Shown here piece after piece: positions 26,897 through 36,269 of a stretch of DNA of 64,000 bases. The notes under the pieces were generated by a model. It saw only the letters and a program-made list of their open reading frames with translations, made no database searches and had not been told where the DNA came from. The position numbers and the translations under genes were made by a program. Origin of the DNA: Rhizobium sp. 16-488-2b. GTDB taxonomy: Bacteria > Pseudomonadota > Alphaproteobacteria > Rhizobiales > Rhizobiaceae. Each line of letters opens with the position of its first letter. The stretch's first letter is position 1. The stretch covers positions 558,001 to 622,000 of the forward strand of contig NZ_JAGHMF010000003.1 of assembly GCF_017741815.1 (NCBI RefSeq), written 5' to 3'.

Positions 26897-27046
26897 GCCC
26901 CCCTCTGTCCTGCCGGACATCTCCCCCACAGGTGGGGAGATTGGCTGGGCTTGCCCGCTCGCTCAACCTTCATTGTTTGGCGTAGACCTCACCGCTGGCC
27001 GATCTCCCCACCTGTGGGGGAGATGCCCGGCAGGGCAGAGGGGGGT
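26897..27046. repeat. Palindromic intergenic element, RIME-like, copy 3 (core inverted)
   Basis: About 150 bp with the same outer arms (CCCCCCTCTG left, CAGAGGGGGGT right). The core reads TTCATTGTTTGGCGTAGACC, the reverse complement of the core in copy 2. Copies 2 and 3 enclose the YciI gene. The outer ends are not fully identical: the first base is G rather than A. Confidence 0.85.
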
Positions 27047-27077
27047 AATCCTGGCTCCAGCCTCGCGGCAAGCCGGC

Positions 27078-27869
27078 CTACTCCACCACCCCAAACACCG
27101 GCCCATACCCGCCATGCCAGGAAAAATCACTGCGCCCCAATTCCGCGCTATAGAACCCCGCACCACCCCCGCCATCGAGAAACAGCGCATCGGCGCACTG
27201 CAGGTGATCGCGAAACAGCCGCGCGAAATCGTGGAAATTGACCGGATCGTCGCTGACCGCAAAGCGCACCATCCCATCCGCGCAGACACCCACCCCGCTG
27301 CGCCGCGTCCGGTCGGTGGAGCCGACGATGAAGATCGGGTTGATCTTGTTTGCAATCACCAGCATCGGCCCCGACTGCGTGGCAAGCCTGACATCGGGAC
27401 GCTGCTTCTCAAACGTCGAGGTCGGCAGGATGCCCGCGCCCTTGTCACCGATAAAGAATATGCCGTTGGGGTTCTTGTAGAAGTTCGGCACCGGCCCGCT
27501 CGCTTTGGGTGCCTTGACGCTCGCCACCGGCCGCAACTCCTGGCCATCTTCGACATAAAGCCCGATCGGCGAGAAATCCTCGTGGTACATCCCGGCATTG
27601 AGCGCGAAGACGAGCGTCTTGCCCTTGGCGGTCATGGCATCGGCGATGCCGGGGAAGGAACGGTAGGGCGCCCCTTCGTCGCCCTTCCAGAAGAGACGCA
27701 GATCCGCCTTGGCGGGATCGACGGTGCAGATCACGTAGTTGGTGTTCTCGACCGTTTCCGGCGCGCAGGGGCCGGCAAGCGCGAAGCCCGCGGAACCGAA
27801 TGCAGCACCCAGCAGAATGGCCATCCCGGTGAGGGCGGCGGAGAGCAGGGCGGATGAACGGATAGGCAC
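27078..27869 (-). CDS. Phosphodiester glycosidase-family (DUF2233) exported protein
   Basis: A 263-residue protein with an N-terminal signal peptide (hydrophobic LTGMAILLGAAFGSAGFALA, then AGP). The mature part has the DUF2233/NAGPA pattern: LVFALNAGMYHEDFSPIGLYVEDGQ, NFYKNPNGIFFIGDKG, ATQSGPMLV and CADALFLDGGGGAGFY. Relatives remove N-acetylglucosamine from phosphodiesters; the substrate in rhizobia is unknown. The start is GTG at 27869. It is the last of four same-strand genes after mutL. Confidence 0.85.
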   Translation of the reverse strand: MPIRSSALLSAALTGMAILLGAAFGSAGFALAGPCAPETVENTNYVICTVDPAKADLRLFWKGDEGAPYRSFPGIADAMTAKGKTLVFALNAGMYHEDFSPIGLYVEDGQELRPVASVKAPKASGPVPNFYKNPNGIFFIGDKGAGILPTSTFEKQRPDVRLATQSGPMLVIANKINPIFIVGSTDRTRRSGVGVCADGMVRFAVSDDPVNFHDFARLFRDHLQCADALFLDGGGGAGFYSAELGRSDFSWHGGYGPVFGVVE

Positions 27870-27915
27870 CAGTTCTCGTCCTTTGCGGTGTGAGAAAGGT
27901 CGCGGTGGCCCCGGT

Positions 27916-28128
27916 TTAGCTCTTGCGCGCTTCCAGGCGCCGGCGGTCGCGCTCGACGGTCTGGAAGCCCATTGGCGTCAGGCGGAATTGCCGCTTCTGG
28001 AATTCGCCGCGGATCTCGACGAAGCCCTGCGCTTCGGCTTCGTACAAGGTCTTCAGTCCCATCTCCTTGGGAGGAGTCTGCCAATCCCGGCCGACGGCGC
28101 TGTGCAGCAATGCGAGGATCTTGATCAT
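27916..28128 (-). CDS. Small hypothetical protein
   Basis: About 70 residues, basic, soluble, with no known motif recognised: MIKILALLHSAVGRDW, then TPPKEMGLKTLYEAEAQGFVEIRGEFQKRQFRLTPMGFQTVERDRRRLEA. The helix-turn-strand pattern ending RLTPMGFQTVE resembles the wing of a small winged-helix domain, but this is a guess. GGAGA six bases before the ATG at 28128 supports that start. It lies between DUF2093 and DUF2233 genes with short gaps. Confidence 0.6.
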   Translation of the reverse strand: MIKILALLHSAVGRDWQTPPKEMGLKTLYEAEAQGFVEIRGEFQKRQFRLTPMGFQTVERDRRRLEARKS

Positions 28129-28188
28129 TGTTTTCTCCATGGCCGAGGCACGGCTTCGACCGTCTCGCCAAAGCGGTCAGGCTTGCGG

Positions 28189-28419
28189 CTAGCGCTTCTG
28201 GTTCGGCAGCACGCCGGCGCGCTTGTCGGCCTCGAAGGAGGAGACGGCGTCGGCATAGGGCTCCTGACGGGCGACGCTCCAGTAGCGCAGTTCGTCGAGC
28301 GGGATCTGCTTGCCCGTCATGGCGCAGACGACGTACGAACCCGGCGACAGGATCTGAAAATCCGCATCGAGATAGCGTATCTTCGCTTCGCGGTTTCCGT
28401 TTCCTTCAAACAAGTTCAT
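28189..28419 (-). CDS. DUF2093 domain protein
   Basis: A 76-residue protein matching DUF2093: MNLFEGNGNREAKIRYLDADFQILSPGSYVVCAMTGKQIPLDELRYWSVARQEPYADA. The function is unknown; the family is almost confined to alphaproteobacteria. It contains only one Cys. TTGGAG precedes the ATG at 28419. It follows mutL by 84 bases on the same strand. Confidence 0.85.
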   Translation of the reverse strand: MNLFEGNGNREAKIRYLDADFQILSPGSYVVCAMTGKQIPLDELRYWSVARQEPYADAVSSFEADKRAGVLPNQKR

Positions 28420-28503
28420 GCGCTCCAATCCTTAAAGCCAATCCTCAAAACGAGGCCGTCATCGGATTGCCATAACCCGCCACAGCCGCCATTGCCAGCG
28501 TTT

Positions 28504-30384
28504 TCAGCTCCGGCCGAACAGCCGCTCGATGTCGGAAAGCTTGAGCTCGATATAGGTCGGCCGGCCGTGGTTGCACTGCCCGGAGCCCGGCGTCACCTCC
28601 ATCTGCCTGAGCAGCGCGTTCATCTCTTCCGGCCGCAGCCGCCGCCCGGAGCGCACCGATCCGTGGCAGGCCATGGTCGCCGCCACATATTCGAGCTTGG
28701 CCGAAAGCCCCGAGGCCGTATCCCATTCGGCGATCTCGTCGGCCAGCTGCCTGATCAACCCGGATGCATCGACCTCGCCCAGCATTGCCGGCGTCTCGCG
28801 CACCGCGATCGCCCCCGGCCCGAAGCGCTCGATGCCGAGGCCGAGCTCGCCGAATTCCGATGAAAACTGCATCAGCCGGTCGCAATCCTCTTCCGGCAGG
28901 TCGATGATTTCGGGGATCAGCAGCACCTGCGATGCCAGCCGCTTGGAGTGCAGCGCCTTGCGCATCGCCTCGAACACCAGCCGCTCATGCGCCGCATGCT
29001 GATCGACGATCACGAGCCCGGTTTCGGTCTGCGCCACGATATAGTTCTCGTGCAGCTGCGCGCGCGCCGCGCCAAGCGGGAACCGCGACGGTGCCTCCGC
29101 CTCGGAGGCGGGCGGTGGCGCCGTCCAGGACGAAGTCTGCGCGGTCTCGGCCCGTGCCGTCGGCATGGTTAGTCCATCGAAGGAGGCCTGCGGCCGCTCG
29201 CCGAAGCCGTTACCAACAGGGCGTTGATAGGATGAGGAATAGGCCGACGAACCGGTAGCGGCGGCGGAGAAAGGCCGTGACGGTGAAGTCTCGGCGCTCC
29301 ATGGTTGTTGGGGTTGTTGCTGCGGCCGGTAGCCGTTCGGCTGGAAGCCGGGGCGGAAGGCGCGCAGCATGCCGTCGGCGCCTGTGGTCGCCGCCCGGCT
29401 GCCGTCGCGCGCCAGCGCCTCGCGAATCGCGCCGACGATCAGCCCGCGCACCAGCTGCGGATCGCGGAAGCGCACGTCGGACTTGGCCGGATGCACGTTG
29501 ACGTCGACGAGCGCCGGATCGAGCCCGATCGATAGCACCGCCACCGCGTAGCGTCCCGATGGGATCGTCTCGGCATAGGCGCCGCGGATTGCCGAGAGCA
29601 CCAGCTTGTCCTGCACCGGACGGCCGTTGACGAAGGCATATTGATGCGCCGCGTTGCCGCGATTGAAGGTCGGCACGCCGGCAAAGCCCGTGAGCGTCAC
29701 ATCTTCGCGCTCGGCATTGATCTCGATCGCGTTGTCGCGGAAATCCTTGCCGAGGATCTGCGCCATGCGCGCCAGATGGTCCTCGCCGGTCGCCGGAAAT
29801 TCCAGTGTCGTGCGGTCGGTGCCGGATAGCACGAAGCGCACCTGCGGGAAGGCGATCGCCATGCGCTTGACGATCTCGGTGATCGCGGCCGCCTCGGCCT
29901 TTTCCGTCTTCAGAAACTTCAGCCGCGCCGGCGTCGCGAAAAACAGGTCGCGCACCTCGACGATGGTGCCCGGATTGAGCGCCGAGGGCCTGAGATGCTG
30001 CCGCTTGCCGCCCGCCACCGCAATCTCCGCCCCGCCATCGCTGTCGCGGCGGCGGCTCGAAATCGTCAGCCGCGCCACCGAGCCAATCGAGGGCAGTGCC
30101 TCGCCGCGAAAGCCGAGTGTGCTGATATCGTCGAGCGTATCGGTGATCTTCGAGGTGCAGTGCCGGCGCACCGCAAGCTCCAGATCGCGCTCGTCCATGC
30201 CCGAGCCGTTGTCGGTGACGCGCAGCAGGCTCTTGCCACCGCCGGAGGTGGCGATCTCGATGCGCGTCGCACCTGCGTCGAGCGCGTTCTCGATCAATTC
30301 CTTGGCCGCACTCGCGGGCCGTTCGATGACCTCGCCGGCGGCGATTTGGTTGATGAGCGTTTCGGAAAGCTGCTTGATCGACAT
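28504..30384 (-). CDS. mutL: DNA mismatch repair protein MutL
   Basis: A 626-residue protein. The N-terminal GHKL ATPase shows [35 protein letters not shown] and [17 protein letters not shown] variable Pro/Gln-rich linker follows at about residues 345-435. The C-terminal dimerisation domain has the endonuclease motif [12 protein letters not shown] (DQHA-x2-E-x4-E), an ACHGS element and [11 protein letters not shown]. It is therefore expected to be a nicking MutL, as in organisms without MutH. The ATG at 30384 begins the conserved [12 protein letters not shown]. Confidence 0.96.
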   Translation of the reverse strand: MSIKQLSETLINQIAAGEVIERPASAAKELIENALDAGATRIEIATSGGGKSLLRVTDNGSGMDERDLELAVRRHCTSKITDTLDDISTLGFRGEALPSIGSVARLTISSRRRDSDGGAEIAVAGGKRQHLRPSALNPGTIVEVRDLFFATPARLKFLKTEKAEAAAITEIVKRMAIAFPQVRFVLSGTDRTTLEFPATGEDHLARMAQILGKDFRDNAIEINAEREDVTLTGFAGVPTFNRGNAAHQYAFVNGRPVQDKLVLSAIRGAYAETIPSGRYAVAVLSIGLDPALVDVNVHPAKSDVRFRDPQLVRGLIVGAIREALARDGSRAATTGADGMLRAFRPGFQPNGYRPQQQPQQPWSAETSPSRPFSAAATGSSAYSSSYQRPVGNGFGERPQASFDGLTMPTARAETAQTSSWTAPPPASEAEAPSRFPLGAARAQLHENYIVAQTETGLVIVDQHAAHERLVFEAMRKALHSKRLASQVLLIPEIIDLPEEDCDRLMQFSSEFGELGLGIERFGPGAIAVRETPAMLGEVDASGLIRQLADEIAEWDTASGLSAKLEYVAATMACHGSVRSGRRLRPEEMNALLRQMEVTPGSGQCNHGRPTYIELKLSDIERLFGRS

Positions 30385-30475
30385 GCCGCCATTTTCGCGG
30401 ATTCGACGGGGATAGGGAAGGGTGAAAACGTCGATCTCGGGGCTTGTCCAAACCCTGGGATTCCGCTGCTTAATG

Positions 30476-30490
30476 TTAAGCACGCCTTAA
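30476..30490. promoter_or_regulatory. Candidate CtrA binding site
   Basis: TTAA-GCACGCC-TTAA fits the full CtrA box TTAA-N7-TTAA of alphaproteobacteria. The left TTAA is also part of the palindrome GCTTAATGTTAAGC (30468-30481). It lies about 75 bases before the PAS/receiver gene and 92 bases before mutL on the other strand, so either could be cell-cycle controlled. Confidence 0.5.
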
Positions 30491-30564
30491 GACAAAACTG
30501 GCATTTTGCCGATAGTACCCCGCCGAGAATACAATCCATTCGGACAGATGTAGGACGCGTAAGT

Positions 30565-32283
30565 ATGAGTGCCGGTCGCGATCAAGCGGACACAGCCCCG
30601 CAGGAGGGCGCGGTTGAAACCGCGGCTGGCCTCCAGGCGGCGTTGTTCGACGCGGTCTGCGAAAGCCTGTCTTCCGCCTTCATCGTCTATGACAAGACCG
30701 ATCACATCGTCTTTGCCAGCCGGCAGGTGCTCGATTTCTTTCCGATCTGTGCCGATCTCCTGCAGCCCGGAACGCGGCTTCGCGATTTTCTCGGCGCTGT
30801 CTACGAGACCGGCATCCGCAGCCGCTCGGCTGGCAAGCAGGGCGCGCTCAGCCGCGAGGATTGGCTGTCGCAGAAGATCGCGACGCACTGGCGCGAGCGC
30901 TACGAAGCGGTCGAGCGCTACGGCAACGATTGCTGGGTCGGCTTCCAGAAGCGCCGGCTCCCCAATGGCTTTGGCGTCTGCGTCATCTCCGATATCTCTG
31001 AAGTGAAGAAGCGCGAGGAGCAGTGGCGGCTCGATCTCGAGCGCGTGCAGCTCACCGAGGATATTCTCGACAATCTGCCATTCCCGCTCTTCGTCAAGGA
31101 CCGCAACCTCGTCTACGTCGCCGTCAACGTCGCCTTTTGCGAGAAGTACCAGACGACGGCCGACGAAGTGCTGGGCCGCAGGAGCATCGAGCTTTTCTCG
31201 CCCGAAGTCGCAGCGCGCTTCGAGGAAAGCGATCGCCACGTTCTTGAAACCGGCGAGATGTCGGTCGTGCGCCAACGCCAGATCGCCCGCGATGGGTCGG
31301 AACGCGAGATCATTTCGCGCAAGCACCGCATCGGCAAGCCGGGACGCTATTTCCTCGTCTCGACCATGCAGGACCTGCCGCGCGAGGGGAGTGATCTCGA
31401 GGAATTCGAAAAGGCTTCGAGCGTCACGACATCGGCCAAGAGCACCTATCGCCGCGCCTATGTTCCGATGAACGACGACAGCGAGCGCCGCGAGCCGGCA
31501 GCCATGGAAGCCATCGTGCCCGAGAATTTCTCCGGCCGCCGCATCCTTGTCGTCACCGGCGATATCGCCGCCGAGACCGCGGCGCTGAGAACGCTTGCCA
31601 AATATGGCTTCGAGGCCTGCTCGGTTCGTAATGAGGACGAGCAGGAGCAGTTTCTGGAGATCGCCTCGTCGGCCGGCCTGTCGCTCGATCTCGTCATCAT
31701 CGACAACCAGATGGGCATGCGCTGCCTTGAGCTTGCCGAGCAGTACGGTATCTCGTCGCTGGTGATGGATGGCTTCCAGATCTCCACCGAGCTCACCTTC
31801 CAGATCGCTCGCCATTTCAACCGCAACAATCGCGGCGCCATGGCCGACCGGATCGATAGCGACTGGGAGATCACCACGTCGGACGATCAGCTCGAGCTCG
31901 ATGTGCTGGTGGCCGAGGACAACGATATCAACCAGATCGTCTTCTCGCAGATCCTTGAAGGTCTCGGCTACCGCTACCGCATCGCCGCCACCGGCGACGA
32001 AGCCGTACGCATGTGGACCGAGCACCGGCCGAAGATCGTGCTGATGGATATCTCGCTGCCGGGCTTCAACGGTTTCGAGGCCGCCCGCCTGATCCGCCAG
32101 GTGGAAGGCGATGGACCCCGCACCCCCATTATCGGTGTGCTCACCCAGGCCTTCGAGCGTGACCGCGCCGAATGCGCTAATGCCGGCATGGACGACGTGA
32201 TCATGAAGCCGGTCAGCCCGGATATTCTGGAAACGGTTTTCCAGAAATTCATGCAGCCCGAGGCACAGCGGGCCTCAATTTAG
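30565..32283 (+). CDS. PAS-PAS-receiver protein without kinase domain
   Basis: A 572-residue signalling protein. Two PAS-like domains begin near residues 25 (ALFDAVCESLSSAFIVYDKTD) and 162 (LTEDILDNLPFPLFVKDRN). A degenerate receiver-like region begins near 322 (GRRILVVTGDIAAETAALRTL), with IDNQMG at the expected acceptor position. A good receiver domain begins near 445 (LDVLVAEDNDINQIVFSQIL), with the phosphoacceptor in LMDISLPGFNG near residue 494 and the conserved Lys in MKPVSP. No HisKA or HATPase_c domain is present. It is divergent from mutL and upstream of the GGDEF-EAL gene. Confidence 0.85.
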   Translation: MSAGRDQADTAPQEGAVETAAGLQAALFDAVCESLSSAFIVYDKTDHIVFASRQVLDFFPICADLLQPGTRLRDFLGAVYETGIRSRSAGKQGALSREDWLSQKIATHWRERYEAVERYGNDCWVGFQKRRLPNGFGVCVISDISEVKKREEQWRLDLERVQLTEDILDNLPFPLFVKDRNLVYVAVNVAFCEKYQTTADEVLGRRSIELFSPEVAARFEESDRHVLETGEMSVVRQRQIARDGSEREIISRKHRIGKPGRYFLVSTMQDLPREGSDLEEFEKASSVTTSAKSTYRRAYVPMNDDSERREPAAMEAIVPENFSGRRILVVTGDIAAETAALRTLAKYGFEACSVRNEDEQEQFLEIASSAGLSLDLVIIDNQMGMRCLELAEQYGISSLVMDGFQISTELTFQIARHFNRNNRGAMADRIDSDWEITTSDDQLELDVLVAEDNDINQIVFSQILEGLGYRYRIAATGDEAVRMWTEHRPKIVLMDISLPGFNGFEAARLIRQVEGDGPRTPIIGVLTQAFERDRAECANAGMDDVIMKPVSPDILETVFQKFMQPEAQRASI

Positions 32284-32407
32284 GCTCTGATTGCGGTCAA
32301 CTCCCCAATTCTTGGGAGGCAATTCACGATGATCCAGGGTTGTCGAATATCGAATTTTTAAGACTTGCCCGCCATTCTGCCGGGTATTGGGGAAGCTCTG
32401 GATCAGA

Positions 32408-33766
32408 ATGATGATGTTGGCGGATATGCCATTGGCGCCGGTGAGCCAGAACGAGCTTCAGACGATGGCCTATACTGACCCGCTGACCGGGCTCGGAAAT
32501 CGCTATCGCATGCGCGACCGTATTGCCCAGATCTCGGCCGAACGCGCCGACGATCCGGCACCGTTTACGATAGGCATCGCCAATCTCGATAGTTTCAAGC
32601 CGATCAACGATCTCTTCGGCTCGGCCGCCGGCGACGAAATTCTCTGCCAGGTCGCCCACCGCCTGAAAGCCTGCATTCCCGATGGTGCCGTCGTCACGCG
32701 CCACGACGGCGACGAATTCGCCTTCGTCCTGCCGCTAGTCTTCGAGCGCGCCAGCGCCGAGAAATTCGGCCAGATGATCCGCGAGGTCCTCTCGGCGCCC
32801 TATGATCTCGGCGACCGCAACGTCCGCCTCTCGGCCTCCTTCGGCTTCGCCATCTATCCCTTCGCGGGCGAGGAGTTCGAGGAACTGCTGAAGAGCGCCG
32901 AGACCGCGCTCTATCGCTCCAAGCGCCGCGGCCGCAGCCAGATCACCGTCTATTCGCGCGAGATCGCGCAGGAAATGAAGCGCGCCACGCAGCTTGAGCA
33001 GGCGCTGAGAAACGCCATCATCTCCGATGCCATCGACGTGCATTTCCAGCCGATCGTCTCGCTCGCCACCAGCCAGGTCCTCGGCTTTGAGGCGCTGGCC
33101 CGCTGGAACGATCCGGATCTCGGCTTCGTCTCGCCCGGCGTCTTCGTGCCGCTCGCCGAAGAACGCGGCTTCATCGATGCGCTCTCGGAAGCACTGCTGC
33201 GCAAGGCGGCCGAAGCGGCACTTTCCTGGCCGCGCGAGATGTTCCTGTCCTTCAACCTCTCATCCGCGCAGCTGATGGACCCCGGCACCAGCGCCAACGT
33301 GCTCTCCATCCTCGGCCGCGTCGGCTTCGATCCGCACCGCCTCGAGCTCGAGATCACCGAGACCGCCGTTATGGGCTCGGCCGATACCGCAAACCGCATC
33401 ATCGCCGACCTCAGACAAGCCGGCGTGCGCATCTCGCTGGATGACTTCGGCACCGGCCAGTCCAGCCTCGGCCGCCTGCGCGATTTCATGTTCGACAAGA
33501 TCAAGATCGACCGCGCCTTCGTCTCGCGTATCAATTCAGACCGCGCCTCCGAGCACATCATCAAGGCGATCCTGACCATGTGCGAAGGCCTCGATCTCGA
33601 AGTCGTCGCCGAAGGCATAGAGGATTATTCGGAAGCCGCGAAACTGCGCATGCTCGGCTGCGGCATGGGGCAGGGCTACTATTTCGGCAAACCCGCCGAC
33701 GCCATCGCGACGCTCAGGTTCCTGCACGAGAACGAATACGACACCGGCGAACGGGCTATGGCGTAA
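32408..33766 (+). CDS. GGDEF-EAL cyclic-di-GMP protein, GGDEF motif altered
   Basis: A 452-residue cytoplasmic protein with no membrane segment. The N-terminal GGDEF domain (YTDPLTGLGNRYRMRDRI) has DGDEF at residues 100-104 instead of GGDEF. The C-terminal EAL domain is intact: GFEALARW (EAL at 228-230), FNLSSAQL, LEITETAVM, SLDDFGTGQSSL, KIDRAF, VVAEGIED and QGYYFGKP, all the metal- and catalysis-related residues. It is therefore probably a phosphodiesterase, with uncertain cyclase activity. The ATG at 32408 is one of three successive ATGs. It follows the PAS/receiver gene by 124 bases and may act with it. Confidence 0.88.
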   Translation: MMMLADMPLAPVSQNELQTMAYTDPLTGLGNRYRMRDRIAQISAERADDPAPFTIGIANLDSFKPINDLFGSAAGDEILCQVAHRLKACIPDGAVVTRHDGDEFAFVLPLVFERASAEKFGQMIREVLSAPYDLGDRNVRLSASFGFAIYPFAGEEFEELLKSAETALYRSKRRGRSQITVYSREIAQEMKRATQLEQALRNAIISDAIDVHFQPIVSLATSQVLGFEALARWNDPDLGFVSPGVFVPLAEERGFIDALSEALLRKAAEAALSWPREMFLSFNLSSAQLMDPGTSANVLSILGRVGFDPHRLELEITETAVMGSADTANRIIADLRQAGVRISLDDFGTGQSSLGRLRDFMFDKIKIDRAFVSRINSDRASEHIIKAILTMCEGLDLEVVAEGIEDYSEAAKLRMLGCGMGQGYYFGKPADAIATLRFLHENEYDTGERAMA

Positions 33767-33858
33767 GCGCCGCAAATCGAGAAATAGAAGCACAAAAGCC
33801 GATGGCGCCCTCTCGGACGCCACCGGTTACGCATGCACTGCGACTAACGATGCAGTGT

Positions 33859-34464
33859 TTACTTGTTGGTCGTTGAGCCGGTTGCGGTGTTGTCCATCGC
33901 ACCCGGAGCCGGGGCCTTTTCAGCCGACTGCATCTGCAGCGTCTTGAATTCCGGCGCTGCCTTCAGCGTTTCGGCCGTTTCCGAGGTCGTCAGCTTGACG
34001 CTGCCATCCGTCGTGTTCTGGGCCACGGTGATTTTTTCCATCGGCACGGCGACGTTCTTTTCGCCGATGCCAAGGAAGCCGCCGACACCGATCACGGCTG
34101 CGACAAGGCCGCCATCCTTTTTCATGATCAGGTCGTTGACGTTACCGATGCTTTCGTTCGTGCCGTTATAGACGGCCTGACCGATATAGGTGTTGGCGCT
34201 GACCTGGTCGGCGGACTGCTCCGTCAGATAGGTGCCGCCGCCCGCCTGTGCGGTATCGGTGGTGGCGGCCGGTGCGGGCGCCTGGGCGGCATCACCTGCC
34301 GGCTTCATGGCATCCGGCTTCGGCGCTGCCGGGTCGGCCGGTGCCGACATGGACGGTGCGCTCGGCGAGGCCGGCTGGGTCGCGCTCTGCGAGAAAGCGA
34401 CCGGTGCGAAGGCCGTGGCAAACAGGGCGCCAGCGGCAACGGTGGTGAGAAGTTTGCGTGTCAT
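33859..34464 (-). CDS. Exported PRC-barrel domain protein
   Basis: A 201-residue protein with a signal peptide (LLTTVAAGALFATAFAPVAFSQ). A Pro/Ala-rich linker (residues 27-75) follows, then a PRC-barrel: YIGQAVYNGTNESIGNVNDLIMKKDGGLVAAVIGVGGFLGIGEKNVAVPMEKI. Many rhizobia carry several such periplasmic proteins; the function is unknown, and stress or envelope roles are often assumed. It is flanked by convergent GGDEF-EAL on the left and a 256-base gap on the right. Confidence 0.85.
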   Translation of the reverse strand: MTRKLLTTVAAGALFATAFAPVAFSQSATQPASPSAPSMSAPADPAAPKPDAMKPAGDAAQAPAPAATTDTAQAGGGTYLTEQSADQVSANTYIGQAVYNGTNESIGNVNDLIMKKDGGLVAAVIGVGGFLGIGEKNVAVPMEKITVAQNTTDGSVKLTTSETAETLKAAPEFKTLQMQSAEKAPAPGAMDNTATGSTTNK

Positions 34465-34720
34465 ATCGTACCTACTTTCAGTGTCCTTGGGTGATCTCTG
34501 GCCGCGCTTTTCTCTTCTAGCGAGAGCTGTGTCAGCTCGGCCGGTTCGTGAAGTAAATGAATGGGTTGGCTAATGGTTCCCAGAAAAATACACGCAGAAA
34601 CTGACGGAATTTTCGGAACTTTTCCGGCGCTGGGACAGCGTGGACGAAAGATTGTCGCGCGCTCGCAACGCAAAAAGGCGCCCCGAGGGACGCCCTTGAA
34701 AACACATCCTGGAAGATGCT

Positions 34721-35608
34721 TCAGAGAATATAGGCCGCGTCGAAAACGCCGCGGACACTGACGCCGAGCTCAAGCAGGGCGCCGGCATCCGGCTGGTTGG
34801 CGCGGGCCGCGTCGTCGAGGCCTTCCCAGGCGGTGGTGACCGCCAGCCGGTCGGCATCCGGGCCGATGAAGGCGGGGCAGGAGGGCTGTGCCGCGGGCAC
34901 CTTGTAGCGGGCGATGCGCAGGCCGTCGGGGCTGTAGCGATCCACAGTGCCGGCACCCCAGCGCGCGTTCCAGATATAGCCGTCAGCATCGACCACCGAG
35001 CCGTCGATCCCGCCCTCTTCTTCCATGCTGTCGACAAGCACGATCGGCTCGCCGGTCGGCAGGCCGGTCTCGCGGTCGACCATCACCCGCATCAGCCGGC
35101 TGAGATGCGTATCGGTGAAATAGCCGACAGAGCCATCGGGCGAAAAGCAGATCGAGTTTGGAATGGTGATGCCGCCGAAGAGCTTCGTCACCTTGCCGCG
35201 CGCCACATGATAGATCGCACCGGCCTGGGTTTCGGCACGCTTGCTCATCGTGCTGATCCACAGGCTGCCCGAGGGATGCATGCGTCCGTCATTGGAGCGG
35301 TTTTCCGGCCGGTCGTTTTCGAGCGCCGCGTAAAATGTCAGGCCGCCGCTTTCGATATCGCGCACGAACAGGCCCTGCTCAGTCGCGAGCAGCTGCCGCT
35401 TGGCGTCGATCCGCGCCAGCACGCTCGCCATGACAGGCAGCGTGTGCACCTTCTTCTCTTCGGTCGAGAGGTTTAGCTCGTGCAATTCCTTGCCGAGAAT
35501 GTTGAACCACCAGATGGTATTGGTATCGGGATCGTAGGTCGGTCCTTCGCCCAGCGCCGAATTGGTGCTGGAAAGGGTCCGCCCCGCGAACTCATGAATG
35601 TCGGTCAT
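34721..35608 (-). CDS. SMP-30/gluconolactonase-family sugar lactonase
   Basis: A 295-residue six-bladed beta-propeller lactonase. Metal-site elements are SALGEGPTYDPDTNTIWWFNI (Glu), PENRSNDGRMHPSGSLWISTM (Asn/Asp), TIPNSICFSPDG and EEGGIDGSVVDADGYIWNARWG (Asp). In this cluster it most likely hydrolyses galactono-lactone to galactonate. The ATG at 35608 follows GGAGC and is four bases after the dgoA stop; the frame remains open upstream inside dgoA. It is the last gene of the operon. Confidence 0.87.
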   Translation of the reverse strand: MTDIHEFAGRTLSSTNSALGEGPTYDPDTNTIWWFNILGKELHELNLSTEEKKVHTLPVMASVLARIDAKRQLLATEQGLFVRDIESGGLTFYAALENDRPENRSNDGRMHPSGSLWISTMSKRAETQAGAIYHVARGKVTKLFGGITIPNSICFSPDGSVGYFTDTHLSRLMRVMVDRETGLPTGEPIVLVDSMEEEGGIDGSVVDADGYIWNARWGAGTVDRYSPDGLRIARYKVPAAQPSCPAFIGPDADRLAVTTAWEGLDDAARANQPDAGALLELGVSVRGVFDAAYIL

Positions 35609-35612
35609 ACGC

Positions 35613-36245
35613 TCAAGCTCCCACTGCTGCGTCGTATGCGTAAATGGTTGCCTTGGCGCGCTCGGCAACCTCAGCGACAGTCATTCCCGGCTTGTAGATG
35701 CTCGTTCCGAGACCGAAGGCCAGGATTCCGGCCTTGGTGTACTCGGCGAAATTCTTGTCGGAGACGCCGCCGACGGCCGCGATCGTCAGTTCCGGCGGCA
35801 GGATGGCGCGGATCGCCGTGATGCCGGATGGGCCAAGCACGCTGGCCGGGAAAAACTTCAGCCCGGTGGCGCCGGCGCGCGCCGCGGCAAGCGCTTCGGT
35901 GGGCGTGAAGACGCCGGGCATCGTCACCATGCCGTAGTTTCGGGCGCGGATGATCACGTCTGGCTCGACATTCGGCGTCACCAGAAGCTTGCCGCCGGCA
36001 TTGTGGAGATTATCCACCGCCTCGGTCGTCAAAACGGTGCCGGCGCCGATCAGCACGTCGGCGGGCGCCATCTTGGCGGCGATCTCGATCGACTTGAACG
36101 GCTCTGGCGAATTCAGCGGGATCTCGATCGCGGTCAGGCCGTTTTCGATCAGTGCGCCGACGACGCCTTCGGTCTCCTCGGGCTTGATCCCACGTAGGAT
36201 GGCGATCAGCGGGCGCTTCATGGCGGGGAAGGGGATGCGGTTCAT
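35613..36245 (-). CDS. dgoA: 2-dehydro-3-deoxy-6-phosphogalactonate aldolase
   Basis: A 210-residue class I aldolase of the KDPG/KDPGal family. It shows PLIAILRGIKPEE with the catalytic Glu in IEIPLNSPEPF, VLIGAGTVLT, KLLVTPNVEP and the Schiff-base Lys in GATGLKFFPASVLG. It cleaves 2-keto-3-deoxy-6-phosphogalactonate to pyruvate and glyceraldehyde 3-phosphate. The preceding dgoK gene points to the galactonate, not the gluconate, pathway. Confidence 0.92.
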   Translation of the reverse strand: MNRIPFPAMKRPLIAILRGIKPEETEGVVGALIENGLTAIEIPLNSPEPFKSIEIAAKMAPADVLIGAGTVLTTEAVDNLHNAGGKLLVTPNVEPDVIIRARNYGMVTMPGVFTPTEALAAARAGATGLKFFPASVLGPSGITAIRAILPPELTIAAVGGVSDKNFAEYTKAGILAFGLGTSIYKPGMTVAEVAERAKATIYAYDAAVGA

Positions 36246-36269
36246 CGCTCTGTTCTTTCTTGATTGGGC

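Noticed and set aside
26193-27077. Insertion sequence around the YciI gene
   Set aside because: The flanks are inverted-repeat elements, but no transposase gene is present and no target-site duplication was established.
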